Below, one piece after another: positions 23,301 to 33,559 of a stretch of DNA of 64,000 bases. How positions within the stretch are numbered: the first letter of the stretch is position 1; every line of letters starts with the position of its first letter. The notes below the pieces were generated by a model. The model saw only the letters and a program-made list of their open reading frames with translations. It did not search any database and was not told where the DNA came from. The stretch comes from Membranipora membranacea (Eukaryota; Bryozoa; Gymnolaemata; Cheilostomatida; Membraniporidae), in the NCBI GenBank assembly GCA_914767715.1, contig OU612067.1, forward strand, positions 11,036,001 to 11,100,000, read 5' to 3'. The translations under genes and the position numbers were made by a program.

Positions 23301-24209
23301 AAAATCTATGGCTTTCTTCTAGACTTGTTCCTGGTTGAGTAAATATAGGCTTAGTATAATTCAAAACTGCAGATAATGGCCTTTATTTCCTCATGTAAAT
23401 TTAAACACAGTGGTGTAGAATATGGTGTGCAATTTAGTAGGATGTCTGCAAAATACAATCATAATTTTTATATTGACAAAGGGCGAGCACATCTGAGCCT
23501 TTCATTACATATTCAGGCCTGGCCAAACTTGACCAATTTTTCAGGCGAAGTAACGTTGCTTTACTTATTAAAAAAACTACTGAAACTTTTATCTTACAGC
23601 CATCTGCCAGCGATTCAAGAATGGTCTCGTTCTGTTATCGCCCGAAAAATGGCTTAACAAAAGCTGAAACCTGAAGAAAACCAATCACATCATCTTATCT
23701 TACAGCAAAGCTGTGTAACCCCGTAATTATCATAACTATTTCACAATTATTATATCACTGACTTTGCCAAAATTAGTGTTTTGAAATGGTACAACTTTTA
23801 AATAATAGGAATGTTCGGATTGAGACCATAAATTCGGGAGGTCTACTGTGTGCTTGCATGCTGTATAAAGATCCCCCTCCGCCTCTTCAAAAAAGAGCAA
23901 CCGGCAATAGCAGGTAAGGGTATAAGGTATCTACCCTACACAAGCCCCCTGCGCTCAAGGAGGCCTGTTAAATAAGGTGATCAAATTAGACCTAGTGAGT
24001 AGAAACGTAAATATATTTATAAATTGACAGACCATAAAGTACTTTTATAATAATTATAACTATTCTGAATGTTTTTAGCATAATGAAATAAAAAGGATGT
24101 GATTATATCTGCACCCTAGCAGCTCAAATATTATTAAAACTGTCTGTTCAATATGTAAGATAATGAGAAAAATAATGGAAGAGCATTTAATATAAAAGTA
24201 ACTTACCAT
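20374..24209 (-). CDS. secreted chitin-binding (CBM14) plus C-type lectin protein (lectin 3)
   Basis: Five exons, reading down the minus strand, join in phase to 262 aa: 24207-24209 (ATG only), 23103-23184, 22359-22601, 21171-21350 and 20374-20654. Residues 1-20 or so form a signal peptide (VSILIACLALVSAAP). Exon 3 encodes a Cys-rich block, CTTFKQYLDP...CPSGTMFDVSTCVC.., whose CP-G--F-----C-C pattern fits a chitin-binding type-2 (peritrophin-A) domain. A Gly/Ser linker follows (GGGSGGDGG). Exons 4-5 encode a C-type lectin domain: ECDSGYSLNP, DWTAADAAC, then QPN in the EPN/QPD position, WND, and FYVCEK at the end. QPN is neither the classic mannose nor the galactose triplet. The start codon is the last three bases of exon 1 (ATG|GTAAGT). 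Such a protein would be expected outside the cell, perhaps bridging chitin and glycans; that role is inferred. Confidence 0.88.
21421..21541. mobile_element. hairpin MITE-like element in lectin 3 intron
   Basis: Arms of about 55 bases: the left begins TTGTTCCGTTGTAATAAAAT and ends CCCATACACA. The right arm, reverse complemented, begins CTTGTTCCGTTGAAATAAAA and ends the same way. A short loop separates them. It has no coding capacity, as expected for a non-autonomous inverted-repeat element. Confidence 0.7.
22794..22895. mobile_element. hairpin MITE M1 (full copy)
   Basis: Near-palindrome with ends CTAGATCAAG and CTTGATCTA and a central GAGTTGCCCCTCTCCACTAG / GTGGAGGGGGCAACTC stem. It sits in the intron between the signal-peptide exon and the chitin-binding exon of lectin 3. 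Related copies are at 14481-14660 and 45906-46010. Confidence 0.75.
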
Positions 24210-24299
24210 GTTTGAAGATAGTGATGGCAAAAAGTAAATTCCTGAGTTTGGATACACGCCTTACTCGGCGGGACGAGGTTGAAGCAATGGTAAACTTAG

Positions 24300-24360
24300 C
24301 CCCAGCTCACACCTTTTGTAGTGGCACAGCACAAAACCAATAGGATAATAATATTTGGGC
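24300..24360 (-). promoter_or_regulatory. probable promoter of lectin 3
   Basis: On the minus strand CTATTGG (plus CCAATAG near 24340) is followed about 18 bases later by ACTACAAAAG, a TATA-like box, roughly 90-110 bases upstream of the ATG at 24209. This repeats the ATTGG then ACTATAAA order of lectin genes 1 and 2, but the TATA match is weaker. Confidence 0.4.
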
Positions 24361-24689
24361 GTACCATTCAATCAATAGATTGTAAGCATACACTAACTTT
24401 TAATTGGACACCCCTTCATGTGGACATATTTTCATTTATATGACATCATAATAGGTGGTTAACTTTACAATTTCAATTCATTACATAAGAGGGGAATATA
24501 ATTGGTGCGTGCAATTCAGATAGTTGCAGATTATGCTGTGATCGAAATTATATATGTATTAAAATTGAGATGACAAATAATTTTGAAATACTACGAGGGG
24601 AGCACGCTGGTGGTATAGATCGAGAAGCCCTATTGTGCTGAATCTGTGCAATTCTGACATAAATGAAATGACAAATTAGATCTTGCCAG

Positions 24690-24900
24690 GTCCGGTTAGG
24701 TTAATACGCCTGCCCTGAAACACGTAAATGTTGTAGGTCTGGGTTCGAAGCCCACAGCAGTCTACGGACTACTGGGTTCATTTGATGCCCCAGGTGTGCT
24801 CCGACCTGCCTTCAAACTCAGAACAATTTGGCGCCGAATATTTCTCAGTCCTCGGAGAGAAATGAAAACTTGCGATTTTAATCACAAACGTAGTAACAAA
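24690..24900 (+). mobile_element. tRNA-derived SINE, copy 1
   Basis: A box A-like segment (CCGGTTAGGTTAA) is followed by a box B-like GGTCTGGGTTCGAAGCCC, as in a tRNA-derived pol III promoter. After that comes a body with CCCAGGTGTGCTCCGACCTG and CAAACTCAGA...ATTTGGCGC, ending near TTGCGATTTTAATCA. The body matches the second copy at 27868-28110. It cannot fold as a functional tRNA as far as I can see. Confidence 0.65.
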
Positions 24901-24954
24901 TAAGATCTTTGCCTCTGGTCCATATAATCTTGTGAAGTGTGGGTAGCCTCATCA

Positions 24955-25155
24955 GCTTACTTGGGGTAACATTTTACGCTGGTACAGCATTAGATCTTGA
25001 TACTTCCATTGATGAAAAAGGGGGGCAATTTCTAACACTACACATAATTTTTACCCAGATATGCTATGAAGTTGTTCAGGGTGATAATATTGCAAAATTT
25101 ATACAGTTCTAGCTGCCAGACTATATATAGCGTTGGTCCTTCTGTTGTCTTTAAT
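24955..25155 (+). repeat. dispersed repeat R3, copy 1
   Basis: Shares with 39455-39655 the blocks GCTGGTACAGCA, TTGATACTT-like text, AATATTGCA, and AGCTGCCAGACTATATATA followed by GTTGGTC.TTCTGT.GTCTT. Same orientation in both places, about 14.5 kb apart. Confidence 0.6.
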
Positions 25156-25159
25156 TTTA

Positions 25160-26700
25160 TTATTGATTCATTATGTAATATATTTGTTCTATTTCAGTCT
25201 CCTTCTGCTGACCAGTATCAGTCGCATGTGTTATCTGCTCCTCTCCTTGGATCAATTATTGACCTGATTCTTTTTTATACTTATACGATTTGATCAATCT
25301 TCAGCAATTATACCTATTCAACACGACCCGTATAACAACAAGACAATCCGGCACCTCAAAACTCTATCAAAGCCTAGATGAGAACAGTGCTAAGGTCAAA
25401 ATGCCCCATAATCCATTATTTTTTTTAATCTAGTTGACAATGCAGAATACTATCTTCCTCTTACACATTTTCCTCTTTTTACTCAACAAGATATTAGATC
25501 TCTCATGTCTCTTATGTATTTTGAAGATCAGTTATGGATTTCCAATGAAATAAAGGCCGTTACATATATTCATTTCTGTTACCTCCTGTGTTGTCAATAG
25601 AAGAAGTGATCAACTTCTAAAGTTGAAATCAAACGATATACAAATACAGTACAATGGTGATTTAATTTGGTCTTATGGAACCATGAGACTTGTTACTCTA
25701 GATATTCACAGACCAAAAACTGTACGAGGATGTTTGTCTTATCCCAACGTGCCTACATTTTAGTTCTCCCATTCTAAAGTTTTCATAACCAGTATCTTGA
25801 CGTGTTTCAGTCATTAAATCAATTAAGCCGAGTCAATCAAGCTGTGAGTAAACAAATTTACATACCTCAGCCAATAATATTAAATTCAAACTTTAATGTC
25901 TCGAATTGTATTTGGTATCGAAACCTCCAATGATATGCCTTGATCACCTTACTGATGGCCTGACTTCCAATAGAAATTTATGTCTAATCATCGCAAATAT
26001 AAACAAAACTTGTTGTTTGAGTAGCCGGAATTTACGAGACATGATTCATGATTATTGTAAGTGCACGTAACTTGTTAACAGTTGTCCCACAATGCACCTT
26101 ATCCTGGAATTCCCAGATCTAATATCAGCTCAATGTCCTAATATCACCGAGGGGGCCTAGGTGGTGTTGTTCACTGATAAGGGCCATAACCATTTTATGA
26201 TTCATTCACATAAAACAAGATTAACAACTGATTTAACATAAATTGGAATTCATTGCATTGTGGGATATTCATTAACATGACCTATCAGCCTCATTTTCTT
26301 TTATCATAAACTTTCTCCAGTTTCAACAGAAACAACAGATGGAATGCAATCTGCCATTAGAGATATCAAACTTAGCATTTATGAAGGCCAATATATGTGT
26401 CTATCCAACTATTCATCGTCTTAGTTCCATATCATAAATATTTTGAGAAAACTGACATCTGACTTTTGACATAAACTTGGCTGACCTCAATTATACAAAG
26501 CCACATCATCAGCTTTCTATTTAAAATGACATCGAACAAAAGTATGTAAGTCTACGCTATAGGTCATCAAAAGTCATACATCAAACCATAGATATGCAAA
26601 AGCAGTGATTGCGCCTTTATTTGCAACATAAATATTGCCTGACTGCATAGCTTACGTAGAAGATATAGCTAGCTAAACGGAGATAGCGTCCATCGAAAAA
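25160..26700. other. intergenic upstream of the dehydrogenase gene, no gene seen
   Basis: A 57-codon open frame around 25431-25600 has no start, splice support or recognised motif. Near 26100 and 26240 the recurring text TTGGAATTC / GCATTGTGGGATA appears, which is also seen at 21.6, 35.9, 45.7 and 50.8 kb. Confidence 0.5.
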
Positions 26701-26725
26701 TCTTCATCCAAAACAGGCTGAGATT

Positions 26726-29700
26726 ATGGCTAGTTGTGATCAGGGCCTGCGATACAAAGACAAGGTAGTGATAGTAACTGGTGGATCTAAAGGTATCGGT
26801 GAGGGATGTGTCAGGGTGTTTGGTGAGTGGTTCTTATTTAATTATAGGACAGCTAGGTGTCAACTTGTCTAGCTTCTATAGGCAGAACCAGTGAATTCAA
26901 ATGTCAAGTGCTAGATGATAATGTCGAACGGGTTGAATAGTCGTGCGAACATTTTAGTTAATTTCCGCACAATCTAACCTGGTGCGGCACATTGGTTTTT
27001 GCTCAGTTGCAGCCCCCCTCCCCCCTTTGTCTTGCACTACGGGAGGTCATCACTTTCCTTATCAATTAAGATTGGGTCAGTGATTCACATCATTACCATG
27101 TAATCTGCCAATCAGACCTATTGGACCAATTTGTTCATGAACTCTTGCATTCAACCTAACTATTACATTACATTTCTCCGGTACGATTTAAGGAAGAAAC
27201 TATACCGTCACATGTGTGAATATTTAAACAAGAATTGGTAACTAAACCCTTCTAAAAATCTTTGTTACTTTGTAGTTAAGCATGGAGCAAAAGTTGCCTT
27301 TTGTGCCAGAGGAGGTAAGAAAAAGATTAGTGCAGATAAACTTGAACATCGCGTAATTCTGGTCATTACATGTAACCGATTTGGGTACATTGCACACTCT
27401 GCCTATTTCCAGGTGGCTCGGAATGTAAAAGTCGTAGATACAAGCTAATTATCGAAGTTAATCAGTTCAAATCATTTAAATATTACACGAAATTCACATT
27501 GCAGGCAACTAGACATTTAGAGTGCTGTTGAACTGCATAATTGCCACTTTAAGCATCACATGTCTGATCGGTATGCATTTCATAAGAACATCGCTAAATC
27601 AGAAAATACAAAATTACGGAAAGTATCATTGAAAGAAAATTGTATCAGCGCAACTTCTTCGTGTAATTTGACCTGTTTTAACTTTTGATAATTTTATGAA
27701 CCTTAATGTACCTATTCATTTGCACCAGCTGCTGATGGAGAGAGACTGGAAACTGAAATGAACCAATCAGGACCAGGCGAGGCGTTCTTCATGTCTGTGA
27801 ATCTGACTGACGAGGCTGCCATCAAGGTAGGATGACTCCGAGCACAACACAACAAACAACATTGAGTAGGAGGTGGCTCAGATGGTTACAGAGCCGGTCT
27901 TCAGCATGCAAGTGATGAAGGTCATGGGTTAGAATCGCAGTGCTGCCCACTGACTAATGGGACTTGTTGGATCCCCAGGTGTGCTCCAACCTGCCTACAA
28001 ACTGAGAGAAAATTGGTGCAGACATTTCAGCCCCGCCACTAAGGCACCGCTATTTCGTCACCCATTTTTCGGAAAGTGGTGCGTGACTAAACATTGCAAT
28101 TTTAACCAATTTCTGTTAAACCATGTTACACCTATAGCTATACCTACTGCTTGCAGATCAACTCTGTGATACTAATTAATTGACCTACATACATTTTGCC
28201 TATGAGCTTAACTTTTTACCAGTGCAGGTGGGGTGACTTTGAAGTTTAAGTACTCAAGCACAGTTGGGTTAATCCAAAATGTAACACCCAATTTAACTCT
28301 ATGACACTCGATGGATGTATATTTGTTGGTGCACAGCCATCTGATCCAATAGCTAGCTATGGCAGTTCTGAGCGTCCCCCCCCCATTACCCCTCCCCCTC
28401 ACTTCCTTTATTACATTTCTCCTCATAGGAGTACCTGTAAGGTTTAAATTCACATTTACGTACTTTGGCCTTTGTCAACGTTGAATGGCGACATCCTTCT
28501 AAAATCTCTTGATAGCGTCATGACCAATTTGATTAATTATGATATCATCATGACATGACCAATTTAGACCAATTAGATAGAACTCTAAATTCAATATTTT
28601 AAATTTTGTTTGTTTGTTTGCCTACCTCGTAGACAGATATAGCAATTAGTTTGATGCCATCCTTCAGCAGCGGCCACATGATCGTGCAAATTTCCACTAA
28701 TTCTTGCAAATTAAATTTCGATTGTCATTTCCCAAACTCGTACTAATGATTTATGGGTGTAATCCTACTGTAATTCTCTGCAGCCTATCTAAACTATGGC
28801 CTACAGTGATAAATAAAAAATTAAACCAAGAAGAAGCTGTTTCTTCTTGTTTATTATACTAACCAGTGCAGTGATTCAGCTTCTGGATATGCTTAGGCCC
28901 AACTATGAGGTGTGACGCATCACCCTAACATGTGGAGTGTGTATGGCACGGGAAAACTTACAAAGTCTGCACTGAAGGATCTCTCTATGATGTAACATTA
29001 AGTTCCTACATCTCATGGTTCTAACTTATGTCTATTTGATGAGAGCTCTTCAAGGCCCCTCATCTTCCCCCCCCCCCCCTCAAACTGTGTTTAACATATG
29101 CTTTGCTTATTTGCCTTACAATTTGTATTCTGTAGAGCTTTGTTAAGGCAGTGGTGGACAGATATGGAGGAATAGATTGCCTCATCAACAATGCCGGGCA
29201 GCGTAAGTGAACATGGGAGTTATCACCTCTCATTTTGGAAATTCCCCATAACGGTTTTCCCTCGATCAATTTAATTTCCGGATGGACTATGTCGTGCAAT
29301 GTTACAATTTAAAGTGTTTGTCAGTCAATTATCAAGGAATTTACAGAGAGATAAGTTTAAGTCTGAGAGAGCCTCGACATTGTATACACATTACATAAAC
29401 TGTAGATGGTCACATAGCGACAAACACAATGAAGCCTACACTTGACCCGAATAAATCATCGACAGAATAAATTGCATGACAAAGACCAATTTCCAGCATT
29501 TAAAAATAGTAGAAAATGAGTGCAGAGGCGGTCCAGCAGCGTTTATCAAATCATTAAAGTTGCTCAAAATTTGGCAGGATGCCCTCTGTCTTCTGGCAAC
29601 AGTGAGCCTTTGACTTGTGTGACCTTATTACCTTGTTTACTCATAGATCAAACTAAAGTCCCTCACTGTTACTGAACCCCAGCGGTCCGATTAGACATTC

Positions 29701-32700
29701 CATTTTACAATTAACTCTTATGCCTATAGAGGTATATATATAAATATAACTAAAGTGGTATTCTCTATTATCTCTATTTAGATCCTGCCCCTCAATTTAT
29801 TGATGACATCACAGCAGAAGAATTTAAAAGTACATTTGACATCAACGTCACAAGTTACTTTCTGATGAGCAAGGTATGAGCAGCGACGTTACGTCACCCA
29901 TGTGGAAAAGAGTCTCCACTAGAAGAAAAGTTTGCCGTCTCGCTCATGCTTATAATAGTGAAATTAAAGGCTAGCTAACATTCATGTAACCTTATTATTG
30001 CATAAAACGTCCCACCAGCTAGTGAATCTTGGTGCTGTCTGATATTAAGTCGCCTAATAACTTGCTAAAATATACACTTCTTTGTATCTAATATACTTCT
30101 CAGAGGTAGTTGTAAAAAAGGAAATTTTCTCATCTCCAATTTAGACTGTCAAATTAAATTAATGGGGAATTCATTCATCATTATAGTATACAAAACATTA
30201 CTGGAGCAAAGCCCACAATGCATCACATTGAAATGCTGTCAAAACAACCATTGAATTTATTGTTTCATGTATTCCACTTCAAGGAGCTGAGAGTTTAGTT
30301 CAGTGAATGTGAGGAATACCCATAGATTGAGACAATTAATCAGATAATTGAACACAGAAAAACCGGTCTCTGTTCTTTTTTTGCATTTTAGTATTGTCTG
30401 CCACATCTGAGGAAAGTCAGGGGAAATATAATCAATGATTCGAGTCTGGTGGCTAAAATCGCACAAAGAGGGGCCGTACCCTACGTCATGACTAAAGGTG
30501 CCATAGATGCGATGACGAGAGCAATGGCTATCGACGAAGCTGAGCATGGCGTCAGAGTTAATGGGTTAGTCTGTTACTTGGGCATGCTAATTGAATTTTT
30601 TCGATGTCTGTTCAGGCAATGAGTTTTTGGGATGCTTTGGCATTCTTGGTTTGTAGCTAAGCGCTACAAATATCTTACAGAAATATTCGAATAAATTTCC
30701 CAAATTTGCACTGCCCATATTATGTCAGTCAATTTCTGTCGACAAAATATCTTCAGAAATTCAATATGGAAAAACATAGCTTACTAATACAGGCCAACTG
30801 ACAAACTGTTGAAATATGTAGGTCATTTATGTCGCAGGCAAGGCCCATACGGGTACTGGTGTAAATCATCTGCAGGGGAAAAACTTTTTTGAATATTGTT
30901 CATAATACTAAAGAAATAACCTCTTATTTGCATTCAAGCAGACACTAGTATGTGTACTTAAATGTTGTGTATCTCCTGGCAAATCATTGTATGAGCGTTG
31001 TGTTTTTGTTTTTTTAATACATTTTATTGACTGCCACAATGTGAAGCTAACTATGCTAGTGTATAATCTTCAACAATCTGTATTCTATCGCAGATTCTCG
31101 CCCGGTAATATTTGGACGCCGATGTGGGATAGTTTGGCAAGTCTCCAAGGTGACGGCAAGGACGCAATGGTCAAGGGCGGAGAAAATGCACAGGTATAGT
31201 TTCAAACCATGTAATTCCACAACAACAATATGCAGATATATTGCGCGCTAAATTGTGGTGAACATAAAGGCTAATTGAATAGATTAAGTTCATTTTAGTC
31301 TACAATTTCAGACCTCAAATCAGCTTCAAAACAATAATTAAGTGTTGCAGAAACGATAAGATAAGATAAGATAAGACGCGGTGGGCGGAAAGGGCAGATA
31401 GGCTCTTTATCACCTGACTCATCGAGCTGTACTAGTGAATGAAGACATGTCAATGAAGTAGTAAATAAAATGCGGTGTTTCTAAAATTTTGAGTTCCAAA
31501 ACTTAGCTGTCTAACCAGTTAAAGAAGAATAATTGTCATTTGTGTCGGAAAAAATGCTCTAACTGTGGGGCACTGTTAGTAGTAGCATTTCATTATCAGC
31601 CACTTTTCCTTCCCTAGTAATAAGAGAACATTGTTGATTGCAAAATTCTCATACACCCAATCACAGCAGCAAAAGCTGTGAACTGATTTAAAACATCACT
31701 ACATTCAGGGGATAAACCCATACAGCTTTAAAGATACGTTTTTTTCCTCCATTCTGCCAACAAGTTTCAGATACATCACAACCTCATTGCAAACTTGGTA
31801 ATAATACCCTGCTGTTTAGTATTGATCATAAACATATAATTACTTTAATTATGATTCTATTGATTGATAAACTATAAATTTATAAAATTATAAACGATTG
31901 TGCGTGTCCTCTCGATATCATATCAAGAGGGTCTGCTGGTATTGAGATTTGGTGCGTATGTCCTCATTGGCTGAGAAGTTCCGATTCCACAGCAGATCAA
32001 CATCACCAGACATTATACCTGCTATGGTGTTTTGATCTACATTATCTTTGAGAGTCATGCCAATTAATTAACTATGACTCAAGTATGATATATCCATTTT
32101 CAGAACATGATTGTGAACCCACCAGGTATTGAACATCCCATAAGTCTTAGATAAGAATAATCTTTGAGAGTCACGCTGATAAACTTTACTATGGGGTTTT
32201 CATGACTGGCTGAAAGTATCCATTTTGTATTGCAAACCCCCAAGGTATTGAACAACTATGAGTCTTAGATTTGACCATCTTTGCCCTCAATTGCCCATTG
32301 GGATCACTGACTTCGAGAAAATCTATTCTGCCATGCGATCGAACTTCCTTATAAGCTCTAGTTTACGTCATGGTTTGGTACGCGAAAGGCCCTGTGAGTG
32401 ATTACATCCATAATTCAAAACAGCAGGGGAAGTTCAATACCTGGTGGGTGTACAATACAGTGCTCTTTCAGCCAGTCACTCTGACCCCAATTTCAAGTAG
32501 ACCAGCGTGACTCTCAAAGATTGCGTAAAACTAAGACTTAATATAGGAAGTTCAAAACCTGGTGGGTTTTGAACTTCTGATCTACTTTTCTATTGGGGTC
32601 AGGATGACTGGCCGAAAGAGCACCATATTGTACACCCACCAGGTAATGAACTTCCTGTGCTGTTTTGATTTATGGATGCAATCACTCGCTGAGCCTTTCA

Positions 32701-33253
32701 CGTACCAAACCATGAGGTAAACCAGAGCTTATTAGGAAGTTCAATCCACTAGCAGAATTGATTTTCTCGAAGTCAGTATGCTCGAAAGATGGTCAAATCT
32801 TAGATTGTCCATAAATAAGACACTTTCGGGAGTTCAATGAACTGATGCTTAGAAAAAGCAAGTGTTTGAAACGGATACTTTCAGAAAGTCATGCCTGTTC
32901 AGTGTTGTCAAGACTGAAAATACCCATGTCATCAGGAAGTTTTGGGGAAACCATCCCTCACTCGCATAGTGATGAATGATAATATCGTATTTGAGTTGTC
33001 TCGCTTACGTCAGAGGGGAGGAAACTCCTAGACTATGCCTTAAAATCGGTGATCAGTCAGTAATATTTAGTTCCTTTGTTTGCTTCAGTTGGTCGGACGA
33101 ATGGGTACGATAGAGGAGGCTGGATTGCTATGCTTGTGGCTGGCTGCAGATGCATCATTCTGTACGGGAATAGATGTAAACTTGAGCGGAGGCGCTGAAC
33201 TTGACTACGGCAACAAGAATCGAACTCTCAACAAGCAAAGTGCCTATGAGTGA
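26726..33253 (+). CDS. HSD17B14: HSD17B14-like short-chain dehydrogenase/reductase
   Basis: Eight exons (26726-26822, 27276-27314, 27729-27826, 29136-29202, 29782-29873, 30392-30564, 31094-31193, 33089-33253) join in phase to 276 aa, close to the roughly 270 aa usual for this family. Seen in order: the dinucleotide-binding motif TGGSKGIG (18-25), ARGA, NNAG (96-99), Ser149, the YVMTK active-site motif (Tyr162, Lys166) 13 residues later, and [10 protein letters not shown] (191-200). That last block is characteristic of 17-beta-hydroxysteroid dehydrogenase 14 (DHRS10) proteins. The family is cytosolic and NAD-dependent and oxidises hydroxysteroids or sugars; the substrate here is unknown. All catalytic residues are present, there is no signal peptide or TM segment, and AATAAA follows at 33542. 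The terminal intron holds a large foldback. Assignment to HSD17B14 rather than a sister SDR is by motif resemblance. Confidence 0.92.
27868..28110 (+). mobile_element. tRNA-derived SINE, copy 2 (in dehydrogenase intron 3)
   Basis: Starts with GTGGCTCAGATGGTTA (box A-like) and has GGTCATGGGTTAGAATCGC (box B-like). The body then carries GGATCCCCAGGTGTGCTCCA and CTGCCTACAAACTGAGAGAA, matching copy 1 at 24690-24900, and ends near TTGCAATTTTAACCA. It lies in the same orientation as the host gene. Confidence 0.65.
31350..31375 (+). repeat. short GATAA tandem repeat
   Basis: Four or so copies of GATAA (ACGATAAGATAAGATAAGAT and onward) in the last intron of the dehydrogenase gene, directly before a GC-richer GACGCGGTGGGCGG stretch. 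GATA-factor binding is conceivable, but nothing else supports it. Confidence 0.5.
32035..32810. mobile_element. foldback element in dehydrogenase intron 7
   Basis: Imperfect arms at about 32263-32530 and 32555-32805 are mutual reverse complements. The outer block TTTGACCATCTTT..CTGACTTCGAGAAAAT on the left is matched by ATTTTCTCGAAGTCAG..AAGATGGTCAAA on the right. Inside, GGAAGTTCAATACCTGGTGG and CCACCAGGTAATGAACTTCC recur, as does ATCTTTGAGAGTCACGC or its complement. A further inverted segment extends left to about 32035. No coding sequence was found. Confidence 0.7.
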
Positions 33254-33541
33254 TTGGTCTGTCACACTGCTCACACACTTCAGAGACCTCTAACCATTGC
33301 CATGTACTTTATACTTAATTTCCAATTACATTTGTTATAATTCCTGCATTATTATTCCAAAGAAAATATTGTCAATAAGATTTACATTTATAAAGATGGC
33401 ACACTGTTTACTTTGATCAGGATATATTCAAATCGTGTCATATATTTTATGTCAATGACATATGTACTCATCAGTAACCTTACTTTCTTATAAACATGAC
33501 AGTTGAAATGTTTTAGCATTATGAACTTGGAAGTCCGGTTT

Positions 33542-33547
33542 AATAAA
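33542..33547 (+). terminator. polyadenylation signal of the dehydrogenase gene
   Basis: AATAAA lies 289 bases after the stop codon at 33251-33253, followed within about 40 bases by T-rich sequence. Confidence 0.6.
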
Positions 33548-33559
33548 GTCTATCTCTTA

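Noticed and set aside
24690-24770. tRNA-like sequence with GGTTCGAAGCCC
   Set aside because: Acceptor and anticodon stems do not form; the shared body with 27868-28110 shows it is a SINE head.
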